DNA from: Patescibacteria group bacterium
GTDB lineage: Bacteria; Patescibacteriota; UBA1384; XYA2-FULL-43-10; 1-14-0-10-43-13
NCBI GenBank assembly: GCA_022705465.1
Contig: JAKJEK010000008.1
Location: 1-13,993, forward strand
Direction: 5' to 3'
DNA length: 13,993 bases
Positions within the stretch are counted from its first letter, which is position 1, and each line of letters opens with the position of its first letter. A program made the position numbers and the translations under genes. The notes below the pieces were generated by a model, which saw only the letters and a list, made by a program, of their open reading frames with translations, was not told where the DNA came from and searched no databases. Positions 1 to 7,036 of the stretch are shown one piece after another.

Positions 1-791
1 GCTCTTATTACAACTTCGATGGCATTGTTAGGAGAGATTAATATCTGGATAAATAGTGCTAAAGACAACACGATTACCAAAGCTTCAGTCGCAATGATAC
101 GAATATCAAACAGTTGGTTTTTCAGAATGGCATAAGCTGCAAACGACATAAAGAAGATAGCAGAAAAGTCACCAAGCTGGGTGTATCGGTAATTTTCCGG
201 GTAAATAAAGAAAAACAGAACGTTAAATACCAGATTAAACAGAGCAAAAAGGATAATGCCAAAGATAAGTATTTTAGTCTTGTACTTTTGAGCCGTGGTG
301 AGAGTGGCGTACTTCTTAATAAGCATGGTCACGGTATAAATCGTAATAATAACCGTAAATGGATAAAAGATATCACCCAAAAGGCCAGTGCGTAGAGTTA
401 ATTCTCCGCCACTTCCAAATTGCAGACTTTTAATCATTAATTCGCTAAATGGTGCTGCTGCTGCAAACACTATTCCAGCTATAATCACGAAGTAGTCTAA
501 CCAGCCGTTTCGTGATTTAGATACGACGGGAAAGTGAATAGTTAAGTAATAAAACGCAACGAAAAATAGAGCCACTGCCATATAGTTCAACCGAAAGTAT
601 TGTAAGGCTGTTGCGGAATCAGTTGCTCTGTAGGCCTCATATCCAAATATATTCCAGAGAAGTATCAAGATTGAGACCGTAACAAATGTCTGATTAACTA
701 TCGACTTCTTATTAGAGAATAGTACCCAAATCGATAGCCATGCACCAACCGCGATGATTGTAAAAAGTAAAAGTAAACTTAACGTCTCCAA
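1..791 (-). CDS. 7TM sensor protein, N-terminal part (probable histidine kinase), runs off left edge
   Basis: Reading the minus strand from a TTG at 791 gives 263 open codons to the window edge with no stop. The start is chosen because AGGAGG lies 6 nt upstream. The GTG at 798 is in another frame and reaches a stop after 28 codons. The protein is almost entirely hydrophobic, with about seven membrane segments, starting ETLSLLLLFTIIAVGAWLSI. The last part before the edge (about residues 220-260) contains LKNQLFDIRIIATEALVIVL, which I recognise as typical of the 7TM region of histidine kinases common in Patescibacteria. The kinase core would lie outside the window, so kinase activity is inferred. 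The gene begins 12 bp after the UbiA-family gene and its Shine-Dalgarno overlaps that gene's end, so the two are probably co-transcribed. An alternative is another 7TM receptor without a kinase. Confidence 0.7.
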   Translation of the reverse strand, partial: METLSLLLLFTIIAVGAWLSIWVLFSNKKSIVNQTFVTVSILILLWNIFGYEAYRATDSATALQYFRLNYMAVALFFVAFYYLTIHFPVVSKSRNGWLDYFVIIAGIVFAAAAPFSELMIKSLQFGSGGELTLRTGLLGDIFYPFTVIITIYTVTMLIKKYATLTTAQKYKTKILIFGIILFALFNLVFNVLFFFIYPENYRYTQLGDFSAIFFMSFAAYAILKNQLFDIRIIATEALVIVLSLALFIQILISPNNAIEVVIR

Positions 792-803
792 CTTCCACCT
801 CCT

Positions 804-1602
804 TTATAGAGCCGCAACCAACCATAGCAGGACTTCCCCATCAGCCCAAACATTGGTTATTTTTTGCAAGTCTGTCTTTTTATTATTAATTAACGATGAA
901 TAGTAGTAGTAATATGGGACTACGATTACGAGGAACAAGATGCTCGGCGGCAAGATTCCGGTAGCAACGCCAACCATCAGAGGAATAACAGAAAGTGCGT
1001 TTATTGCTCCAAGCGTAAACAAAAAGGATTTTTGCCCCAATACAACCGGCAGCGTCTTTAATCCCTCATTCTTATCTTGCGCTATATCTTTGATATCACA
1101 GAAAGCGGTGTTAATAAACCAGCGCATTGCAAAAAACATGGTTAGTATGATGAGTTTCGAGTTAAGGGGGGCACTATGGTAGATCGCCGTATAGATGATA
1201 ATCGATACATAAGTGAGAGCTACATAGTAATTCTTAAAACCCACGACTGACTTAGTGAGCCCTTTAAAGAAAAGGGTGTAACTAATCCCTATTAATAGCA
1301 GCAGCAGTGCGCTTATGATAACGATTGTGCCTTTGTCTATTAGTAGGGTGACAATTAGGGCAATCGAAATAACAAAAATTACCGGCATTATCGACCGGTA
1401 ACCCATTTGGTGATTTATTCGCTCTGTTGAAGATTCAACGGTTTGCCCAAGATAACGATCAAATCCGTAAACTATATAAGTAATCAGGTAAACCACGATA
1501 AGCAAGGATAGCGAATACGGCAGGTATAGCTGGACCAACTGCCAGCAGATGCCCGCCATAGATAATTTCTTTGCCGATTTTGTTTATAAGTTCAGCCATC
1601 AT
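804..1602 (-). CDS. UbiA-family prenyltransferase, apparently frameshifted near its N-terminus
   Basis: Integral membrane prenyltransferase that would move an isoprenoid chain from a diphosphate donor to an unknown acceptor. The main frame (803-1559) shows about seven membrane helices, an R-Y motif around D34 (YGFDRYLG) in the place of the first Asp-rich motif, and a clear second motif CDIKDIAQDKNEG (D155, D158, D162). Only one aspartate of the usual first motif is visible. The ATG at 1559 has no ribosome site and starts mid-domain. A better N-terminus is in the next frame, from ATG 1602 (MMAELINKIGKEIIYGGHLL); it must switch by +1 around 1500-1550 to join the main frame. The substrate cannot be told from sequence. 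The divergent prenyl diphosphate synthase is a likely donor source. The 7TM sensor gene follows at 12 bp. Confidence 0.75.
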
Positions 1603-1645
1603 GTAATATAATATTACAGCCCTTATAAGACTACCTCAAGACCCT
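1603..1645 (-). promoter_or_regulatory. Promoter of the UbiA-family gene with overlapping inverted repeat
   Basis: On the minus strand TTGAGG, a 17-nt spacer and TAATAT end only a few bases before ATG 1602, so the transcript would have almost no leader. A perfect inverted repeat, GTAATAT-A-ATATTAC (1603-1617), covers the -10 box and the start region, where a repressor could bind. AT-rich palindromes can arise by chance, so operator function is inferred. Confidence 0.5.
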
Positions 1646-1687
1646 TCGCTGCATTATTGGTTTAATCATAAAAACATCGCTGTCGGC

Positions 1688-1716
1688 TTTCCAATATGCC
1701 TAACCGCTGGTATAAT
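1688..1716 (+). promoter_or_regulatory. Extended -10 promoter of the prenyl diphosphate synthase
   Basis: TTTCCA (1688-1693), a 17-nt spacer and TATAAT (1711-1716) preceded by TGG, which makes an extended -10 element. It lies 64 bp before the start codon of the prenyl diphosphate synthase. Confidence 0.6.
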
Positions 1717-1717
1717 T

Positions 1718-1734
1718 ATTGTTAAAGTAACAAT
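1718..1734. promoter_or_regulatory. Putative operator: inverted repeat ATTGTTA-AAG-TAACAAT
   Basis: Perfect 7-bp inverted repeat with a 3-nt centre, one base downstream of the TATAAT box and covering the expected transcription start. That position suits a repressor-binding site for the prenyl diphosphate synthase gene. No regulator gene is in the window. Confidence 0.45.
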
Positions 1735-1780
1735 CTTAATAATATATGTCTATTCAGGCATTAATTTAGGGAATATACAC

Positions 1781-2851
1781 ATGGACGCAAAGGCTCAATT
1801 GCATTCGTTTAAAGAGATTCTGGATGATGAACTTAAGCTGTACTTTGATAAGAAAATCGAAGATGCGTATCATACATCACCGATTGCTGAGGAGCTAATT
1901 AACCGCATCTCAGAGCTTACTCTGAGGGGCGGTAAGCGCATACGCGCCGCATTACTTTATCATAGCTATCTGGCTCATGGCGGAAACAATAAGACGGCAG
2001 CTATTAAGGCAGCTATGGCTATGGAATTATCCGAGACGTTTCTACTAATCCATGACGATATCATGGACAATAGTGATCTACGCAGGGGCGGGTTGACGAT
2101 TCACGCAAGCTACAGAGAGACGAATAAGGATCGAATAAAAAGTCCGTCGAGTTTGAAAAATTTTAGCGATTCAGTCGCATTAAACGCCGGCGATACAGCT
2201 TGTGCTATGAGTTACGAGATAATATCAACGGCCGATTTTGAACCGCGTTTCATCGCCAGAGCACTCGCCGAATTAAGTCGTGTCTATATCTTAGAGACAT
2301 ACGGTCAAACGTTAGATATGGTACTACAATATCGCGACCAGGTAACGACACACGATGCGTTACTGGTGCAAGAGTTAAAAACAGTGCCATACACCTTTGA
2401 CGGACCACTCAAGATTGGTGCAATTCTTGCGGGGGCCGATGACGATTCAGTAGCACTGCTTAGCGAATATTCAGTACCATTGGGCGTGGCCTTCCAGATT
2501 CAGGACGATATTCTGGGCATGTATGGCACTGAAGAGAAACTTGGCAAGCCGGTTACATCCGACCTGAGAGAGGGAAAGAAAACACTGTTGATACTTGATG
2601 CATTGGAAAAAGCCAACGGCAAGCAGCGTGATATTATTGAGAAATCTCTTGGAAATCCAAAAGCAACATTTTCGGATTTAGAAAATGTTAGGAAAGTATT
2701 GGAAGAAACCGGTTCTCTTAATCAATCAAAAGAGCTGGCCTCCAGATTGGTTCAAAGGTCACTGAACGTCATCAATCAACTACGCCTGAAAAACGAAGGG
2801 AAAGAATTCCTGGTAGGAATAACCGAGTATATGATCAATCGAGAGTACTAG
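1781..2851 (+). CDS. Polyprenyl (probably geranylgeranyl) diphosphate synthase
   Basis: Soluble trans-isoprenyl diphosphate synthase that condenses IPP onto allylic diphosphates; 356 aa. Visible motifs in order: GGKRIRAAL (residues 50-58), first Asp-rich motif DDIMD (92-96) followed by R101-R102, GQTLDM (175-180), and second Asp-rich motif QDDILG (241-246) followed by KPVTSDLREGKKT. Phe87 lies five residues before the first DDxxD, an arrangement known in archaeal-type geranylgeranyl diphosphate synthases. C20 product is therefore likely but not proven. The start ATG has AGGGA 9 nt upstream. Its stop TAG shares the palindrome CTAG (2848-2851) with the stop of the convergent isomerase gene, so the two genes overlap by 4 bp. 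Divergent from the UbiA-family gene, which may use its product. Confidence 0.93.
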   Translation: MDAKAQLHSFKEILDDELKLYFDKKIEDAYHTSPIAEELINRISELTLRGGKRIRAALLYHSYLAHGGNNKTAAIKAAMAMELSETFLLIHDDIMDNSDLRRGGLTIHASYRETNKDRIKSPSSLKNFSDSVALNAGDTACAMSYEIISTADFEPRFIARALAELSRVYILETYGQTLDMVLQYRDQVTTHDALLVQELKTVPYTFDGPLKIGAILAGADDDSVALLSEYSVPLGVAFQIQDDILGMYGTEEKLGKPVTSDLREGKKTLLILDALEKANGKQRDIIEKSLGNPKATFSDLENVRKVLEETGSLNQSKELASRLVQRSLNVINQLRLKNEGKEFLVGITEYMINREY

Positions 2852-3906
2852 TATTTTTTTGCAAGCAGATCTATCATCTCCCTTGTTTTACCGGTCACTA
2901 CATACGGCACTTCATGAATATCGGCAATTGAACTGACTCCAATTAAGGCCATAGTGCATCTAATCTCAGAAATTATATTTTCGATTTGCTTCGACAGAGC
3001 ATCCTCGCCATCAACGGCTTTGGCTAGAAACAACCTAGCGATCCCAGCAAGCTTTGCCCCGAGCACAAGCGATTTTGTGATATCGATGCCATTCTCAATC
3101 CCACCTGAAGATATCACCGGTAAGGAAGTGCGGTCAGCAAGCAGCATTAAGCTTAGGCAGGTGGGGATACCCCAATCACGAAATGTTTCCCCTATCTCAG
3201 ACCCGCGATAACTCTCGACGTATGCCCAAGAAGTACCGCCAAGACCAGCTATATCTATGGCTGCTACACCACAATCTTCGAGCTTCTTAGAAGTGATTGG
3301 ATCCATGCCGTGACCGACTTCTTTGGCAATAACTGGCACACCGATTTTTTCGCACATTAACGCAATTTTGCTGTAAGCAGCAGTGAAGTCACGACATCCC
3401 TCAACCTGCGCCAGTTCCTGGACCATATTCAGATGAATATACACCGCATCAACACCGGCAACTTTTAATGCGTGGCTTAACTTATTAATACTGAAATCGC
3501 TACTAACAAGGTAATCGATTCCAATGTTTCCAATAATCAATGCGTCGGGCGCATAGCGGCGAATCTGGTAGGTTCGCGCCAGTTCAGGATGCTCGATCAT
3601 TGCTTTTTGAGACCCCAATGAAATTGCGAGTCCATAATGCTGCGCCGCTAATGCCAATGTGCGGTTGATAACGCCGGCTTCTTCGGTCCCGCCAGTCATC
3701 GACGATATCATAAGTGGTGCTCTAAGTGTTCTGCCCAAGAATTCACTCGAGATGTCGATGCTGTCGTAGCTGACCTCTGAAAGCGTTCTTGGTACTAAAT
3801 ACACATCCTCGAAGCCAGTTGTCAGTTTAGAACGAACATTGTTAGTGCAGACGATCTCAAGATGATCAGCTTTTCGCCTTGTTGTTTCTGTATTCTTTTG
3901 CATCAT
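2848..3906 (-). CDS. fni: Type 2 isopentenyl-diphosphate delta-isomerase (FMN-dependent)
   Basis: Interconverts IPP and DMAPP using reduced FMN; cytosolic, 352 aa, the normal family length. Family signatures are RKADHLEIV near the N-terminus (11-19), MISSMTGGTEEA (66-77), ISLGSQKAMIEHPE (95-108), HLNMVQE followed by EGCRDF in the middle, the K-E-V-G-H segment, and a C-terminal GGIENGIDITKS that matches the phosphate-binding loop of the TIM barrel. The usual QPEGD stretch reads QVEGC here. Two adjacent ATGs (3906 and 3903) are possible starts, behind a weak GGGTAG site. It follows the glycosyltransferase reading frame by 5 bp if that gene is read through its TAG, so both are probably one operon. 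It supplies both C5 units to the convergent prenyl diphosphate synthase. Confidence 0.94.
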   Translation of the reverse strand: MMQKNTETTRRKADHLEIVCTNNVRSKLTTGFEDVYLVPRTLSEVSYDSIDISSEFLGRTLRAPLMISSMTGGTEEAGVINRTLALAAQHYGLAISLGSQKAMIEHPELARTYQIRRYAPDALIIGNIGIDYLVSSDFSINKLSHALKVAGVDAVYIHLNMVQELAQVEGCRDFTAAYSKIALMCEKIGVPVIAKEVGHGMDPITSKKLEDCGVAAIDIAGLGGTSWAYVESYRGSEIGETFRDWGIPTCLSLMLLADRTSLPVISSGGIENGIDITKSLVLGAKLAGIARLFLAKAVDGEDALSKQIENIISEIRCTMALIGVSSIADIHEVPYVVTGKTREMIDLLAKKY

Positions 3907-3911
3907 ACAGA

Positions 3912-5114
3912 CTACCCTGTCTCTTCCAAATTATTAGATGGCTTGAGATTATTGCATACATCCTCATACGTCTTCTCAAAGTTTTCCAGCGATTCCTCCA
4001 AACCGTGCTATTTGACTACTTCTAGCGACTTTTTGCCCATTTTTTGGCGAAGCTCGTCATTCTGGAGTATAGTTGTGATCGCTCTCGCACACTCAAGATG
4101 ATCGCCAGGGGCAAACAACCGACCATTTACCCCATCCTGCACAAATTCCGGTAGCGAACCAGCATTAGCAGCAACGACCGGTAAGCCTGAGGCAAGAGCC
4201 TCTAACATCACAATGCTCTGTGTTTCTATTGTTGATGCAGTCGCAAACAAAGATGCTGCCTGATATGCGAGCGGAAATTCATCCGAGTTATAGTTAAGTG
4301 GTCCGGTGAAAGATACATAGTTTCCGACTCCAATACTACCAGCGAACGCGCGCATCTCTTCTAATTGATCCCCTGAACCGATGAATGCAAAGTGTGCATC
4401 GACATGTTTTATAACTTCGGGAATAGCTGAGATTAAGACCGGAAGACTTTTGTCTTTGTCTATTCTGCCGGTGTATAACACCACGGGCTTCTGGGGAAAC
4501 CCAAGCGCCTTGCGAGCATCTTGTACTGAGTTAGTTGGACAAAAACGCTTCTTATTAATTCCATTAGACAGGACAGCTATCGGTGTGGTGATGCCCCATT
4601 TCAGTATTTTGTTTTTAGCGGTGCTAGATGGAGTCGTTACAAGACTACATCGGTTGTAGAACCTAGAAAAATGCCAGGCAAGTATTCTCTCGATATGTGG
4701 ATGCAGAGGTTTGAGTAGATTTAGATAGGAGAGAATAAACTCCATACTAAAGTGGTTGGTAATTACAACAGGAATATTATTTTTATTGCCAAATGATAGC
4801 AAGGCGGAACAGATTGAAGTTGGGTCCTGAAGATGAATAATGTCGGGCCGGATGTCTTGAAGCACGCGTTTGATTTTTGATCTGGGAAAAGTAGTAATAC
4901 GAAATCCACGACGAAATGGATTTGGCATTGAACCCAGCCGGACCACCGTCAAGTGCTTATAGCTCATGTCTTGCGCCGTTTTAGTATTTCGACTTGGGAT
5001 GATTACCCATACTTCATGCCCCCTTCCGGCCAAAAAATGTGCCAAATTTTCTGCGAATATTGCCACGCCGGATATGTTTGGCGCGAATGATTCAGAACCT
5101 ATTACCACCTTCAT
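3912..5114 (-). CDS. GT4-family glycosyltransferase with an in-frame TAG near its 3' end
   Basis: GT-B fold glycosyltransferase, probably acting on a lipid or cell-envelope acceptor using a nucleotide sugar; donor and acceptor are not identifiable. The N-terminal Rossmann half begins MKVVIGSESFAPNISGVA with GRGHEVWVIIP. The C-terminal half has VVLYTGRIDKDKSLPVLI and the EX7E motif (E-TQSIVML-E) followed by ALASGLPVVAANAGSLPEFVQDGVNG. The start at 5114 is preferred over a longer frame from 5162 because the family fold starts at MKVV and AAAGGGTG lies 8 nt upstream. A TAG at 4008-4010 ends the protein at 368 aa after LEVVK. The same frame continues open for 31 codons (HGLEESLENFEKTYEDV...), which looks like a natural GT4 tail, to a TAG at 3912-3914. 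A CAG-to-TAG change or a base error is the simplest explanation. Confidence 0.88.
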
Positions 5115-5183
5115 AGTTGCAGCACCCTTTCTGTCCAGGAATGTGATTAATGACGTGCACAAGGCGAAAACAATGTTTGTTTA

Positions 5184-5211
5184 ATCATACCTCTTTTGCT
5201 CTTAAACACAA
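5184..5211 (-). promoter_or_regulatory. Candidate promoter of the glycosyltransferase-isomerase operon
   Basis: Minus-strand TTGTGT (5211-5206), 16-nt spacer, TATGAT (5189-5184), about 70 bp before the preferred start at 5114. Moderate match only. Confidence 0.35.
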
Positions 5212-5279
5212 AGCATCAGTTAGTCTGAGACGTCGTTGAAACATGGTGGTTGAAAAACGGTTATACTTGTGCTATCGTA

Positions 5280-5309
5280 TTGACTTGCAGCCTCCTTCTG
5301 GACTATAAT
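5280..5309 (+). promoter_or_regulatory. Promoter of the zinc-ribbon gene / L25 unit
   Basis: TTGACT (5280-5285), 18-nt spacer and a consensus TATAAT (5304-5309). The expected start of transcription is at or just before the AGGAGG ribosome site (5316-5321), so the leader would be very short. Confidence 0.55.
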
Positions 5310-5332
5310 TTCTCAAGGAGGTGAATATTATA

Positions 5333-5647
5333 ATGACACACCAAGACTTATACCGATTGTTGCAAACAGTACAGAAGAACGTCCGATGCCCCCAGTGCGG
5401 CACAGTTTATGAATTCGACAATATCGCCATACGCGGTATAGTGGATTCCGTGGTCTTCCTGGAACTGAATTGCAGCAACCACATGCCACTATTAGCAACA
5501 GTTTCATTTTCTCCAGCCAAGAAGGCTAAAAAGAAAAAGAAGAACGCTGAGGAAAAGATCAGTTCAGACGATGTAATTGCTACACACCAATTCCTCCGAG
5601 AGTTTACCGGGGGATTTGAGCAGATATTCGATAGCCCACGCAAATAA
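5333..5647 (+). CDS. Small zinc-ribbon-like protein of unknown function
   Basis: 104-aa protein. The start at ATG 5333 is chosen because a perfect AAGGAGG (5315-5321) lies upstream; the GTG at 5321 lies inside that ribosome site. Two cysteine/histidine pairs, C19-PQ-C22 and C47-SN-H50, could bind one zinc ion with a beta-sheet between them. After this about 60-residue fold comes a strongly basic stretch (AKKAKKKKKN, around residues 64-73) and a C-terminal helix ending FEQIFDSPRK. The basic patch suggests nucleic-acid or ribosome contact, which would fit its place 75 bp before the L25 gene on the same strand; that is inference. I do not recognise a named family. It has its own promoter and probably shares a transcript with L25. 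Confidence 0.75.
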   Translation: MTHQDLYRLLQTVQKNVRCPQCGTVYEFDNIAIRGIVDSVVFLELNCSNHMPLLATVSFSPAKKAKKKKKNAEEKISSDDVIATHQFLREFTGGFEQIFDSPRK

Positions 5648-5670
5648 AGAATTTATTTATTAATAAGCCA

Positions 5671-5686
5671 CCCAGTTCTAACTGGG
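5671..5686 (+). other. Hairpin in the leader of the L25 gene
   Basis: CCCAGT-TCTA-ACTGGG forms a 6-bp stem with a 4-nt loop, 37 bp before the L25 start. No T-run follows, so it is not a standard terminator. It could be a leader structure or a processing site between the zinc-ribbon and L25 genes. Confidence 0.35.
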
Positions 5687-5722
5687 GTATCGGTAAATAG
5701 TTTATCAGGAACAGGAAACGTT

Positions 5723-6379
5723 ATGAATGCGTACAACCTTACAGCTAAAGACCGTGCAGAGAGCGGTAGTAAAACCCGCCAGTCAGGCAATGTGCCTGCA
5801 ATCATGTACGGTAAAGGCTTCGAGCCCAAGAGAATATCCATCGATAAGACCGGTTTTGCACGTTTGTTTCGTGAAGCTGGCACATCCAACTTGGTTGATT
5901 TATCAATCGACGGAGAAAAACCAGTCAAGACCCTTATCCAGGATGTTCAATATCACCCAATCACCCTGGATGTGATTCACGTTGACTTCCTTAAAGTTAA
6001 CATGAAAGAAAAGATCCAGACCGAGATTCCGCTTGAGTTTGTTGGTGAATCAAAGGCGGTAATTGAGGCTGAAGGCGTACTAATTACCAGCAAGGATGCG
6101 GTTGAGGTTGAGTGTCTGCCTGCCGACCTGGTTCCTGAGATTAAAGTAGATATCTCTGTTCTTGAAGACTTTGAGGCTGTAATAAGAGTTTATGACATCA
6201 AAACACCTGCAGGAATTGAAATCTTGGATGAGCCAGAAGCTGTGGTAGCACACATCGAGCCGCCAAGAAGTGAGGCTGAAATCGAAGCACTGTCAGAAGA
6301 GATTGTTGAAGACGTAAGTGCTGTTGAGGTTGAATCAGAGAAGAAAGAGGAGTCCGAGGAAGAGGAATCTGCCAAATAA
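5723..6379 (+). CDS. rplY: 50S ribosomal protein L25 (CTC/TL5 long form)
   Basis: 5S rRNA-binding protein of the large ribosomal subunit, in the two-domain CTC/TL5 form; 218 aa. The N-terminal 5S-binding domain (about 1-90) includes GNVPAIMYGKG and the conserved TLIQDVQYHPITLDVIHVDFLKV. The C-terminal domain (about 95-183) includes IPLEFVGESKAVIEAEGVL and VEVECLPADLVPEIKVDIS. An acidic tail rich in Glu (about 184-218, ending KKEESEEEESAK) completes it, as in many bacteria. The ATG is preceded by AGGAACAGGAAA. It lies 75 bp after the zinc-ribbon gene on the same strand and is followed within 20 bp by a strong hairpin terminator. Confidence 0.96.
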   Translation: MNAYNLTAKDRAESGSKTRQSGNVPAIMYGKGFEPKRISIDKTGFARLFREAGTSNLVDLSIDGEKPVKTLIQDVQYHPITLDVIHVDFLKVNMKEKIQTEIPLEFVGESKAVIEAEGVLITSKDAVEVECLPADLVPEIKVDISVLEDFEAVIRVYDIKTPAGIEILDEPEAVVAHIEPPRSEAEIEALSEEIVEDVSAVEVESEKKEESEEEESAK

Positions 6380-6396
6380 CCGCTCATTGATATTAT

Positions 6397-6434
6397 ATAC
6401 ACAAAAGACCACCTGAAGGTGGCCTTTTGTGTAT
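6397..6434 (+). terminator. Strong hairpin terminator after L25
   Basis: An 18-nt arm (6397-6414) pairs with 6417-6434 with one A/C mismatch; the stem runs ATACACAAAAG...CTTTTGTGTAT. The lower stem gives T-rich tracts on both strands (CTTTTGTG), so it could also stop transcription arriving from the minus strand. Confidence 0.8.
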
Positions 6435-6457
6435 CAAGGTATGTTAAATGTAATCTT

Positions 6458-6531
6458 GTTACTGCGCCGGGCATACCGCCCCGTGCCTCAAACTACGGGC
6501 ACCACTAGTCCCGGTTGGCGCATTTGGTAAC
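6458..6531. other. Compact structured element, possible small RNA or cruciform
   Basis: GC-rich segment in the spacer between convergent genes. GTTAC+TGCGCC (6458-6468) pairs with GGCGCA+GTAAC (6517-6522 and 6527-6531), with a TTTG bulge. Inside, GGGC (6469-6472) pairs with GCCC (6478-6481), and GTGCC (6483-6487) pairs with GGCAC (6498-6502) around a 10-nt loop. This gives a multi-branched fold of about 74 nt. It does not fit tRNA rules on either strand, and no known RNA family is recognised. Which strand is expressed, if any, is unknown. Confidence 0.4.
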
Positions 6532-6534
6532 ATA

Positions 6535-6551
6535 GTTTTCGAATCGAAAAC
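6535..6551. repeat. Short perfect inverted repeat
   Basis: GTTTTCGA-A-TCGAAAAC, 8-bp arms around one base, directly beside the structured element and 37 bp beyond the end of the minus-strand nucleoside transferase gene. It might act as a weak terminator or a binding site; function unknown. Confidence 0.35.
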
Positions 6552-6588
6552 ACCCAACTGTGATAGTGCTACTGACTATTACGCCAGG

Positions 6589-7002
6589 CTATTTAACAAG
6601 GTCAAGACTACTGCTTAGCACAACTGGCTGCATCGCGACAATTTCGTCGGCGTATGGTACTTGCGGAATTGGGTTTAGTAGGAATATGGTCTTACTCAAA
6701 ACATGGGCGAAACCCATTTCTAAAAATGAATTTCCACCAACGTAACCGTCAATTCCATTTTTAGCCTGGTTGACCACCAAAACTGCATCAGATTCGGAAA
6801 TCTTATGAAAATAATCTCTAATAAGGTCATTTTCAATCTTATTTTTGGTCGACTCCTGACTGTCCTCTGCCTTCAATGACTGATCGGCATACTCCTGCGC
6901 ATTCTTGGGCAATATTACTTCGTGCCCAAGCTTTTCCAGTTCACCTTTAATCTCAACCATCTTTTTTGATGCTGACATGCTGCCACAGATAACAATTTTC
7001 AT
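6589..7002 (-). CDS. Nucleoside 2-deoxyribosyltransferase-like protein
   Basis: 137-aa single-domain protein with a Rossmann-like fold. It begins MKIVICGSMSASKKM, a nucleotide/sugar-binding GS loop; later ISESDAVLVVNQAKNGIDGYVGGNSFLEMGFAHVLSKTIFLLNPIP resembles the SDAVLV...GxxxEMGFA core of the nucleoside 2-deoxyribosyltransferase superfamily (a catalytic Glu in xxFLEMG). The start at 7002 is set by AAGGAG 4 nt upstream; a longer open frame into thrS exists but reads antisense-like sequence with no family match. It follows thrS by 34 bp on the same strand and is probably co-transcribed. Its substrate is uncertain, and similar proteins are often left as hypothetical. Confidence 0.75.
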   Translation of the reverse strand: MKIVICGSMSASKKMVEIKGELEKLGHEVILPKNAQEYADQSLKAEDSQESTKNKIENDLIRDYFHKISESDAVLVVNQAKNGIDGYVGGNSFLEMGFAHVLSKTIFLLNPIPQVPYADEIVAMQPVVLSSSLDLVK

Positions 7003-7036
7003 TTTTCTCCTTAGTGCGAAAAGCTTTGAGTGCGGT

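Noticed and set aside
114..395. 93-codon plus-strand open frame near the left edge
   Set aside because: It is antisense to the 7TM sensor gene, has no ribosome site and a low-complexity basic product.
3912..4010. Amber codon recoding or pyrrolysine-type readthrough
   Set aside because: TAG ends the prenyl synthase, isomerase and other genes cleanly, and no readthrough signal is visible; a point mutation or base error is simpler.
6458..6551. tRNA gene on either strand, suggested by TTCGATTC-like sequence and a GC-rich acceptor-like helix
   Set aside because: The sequence around the T-loop-like motif does not form a T-stem, and no D-arm or 7-nt anticodon loop can be placed.
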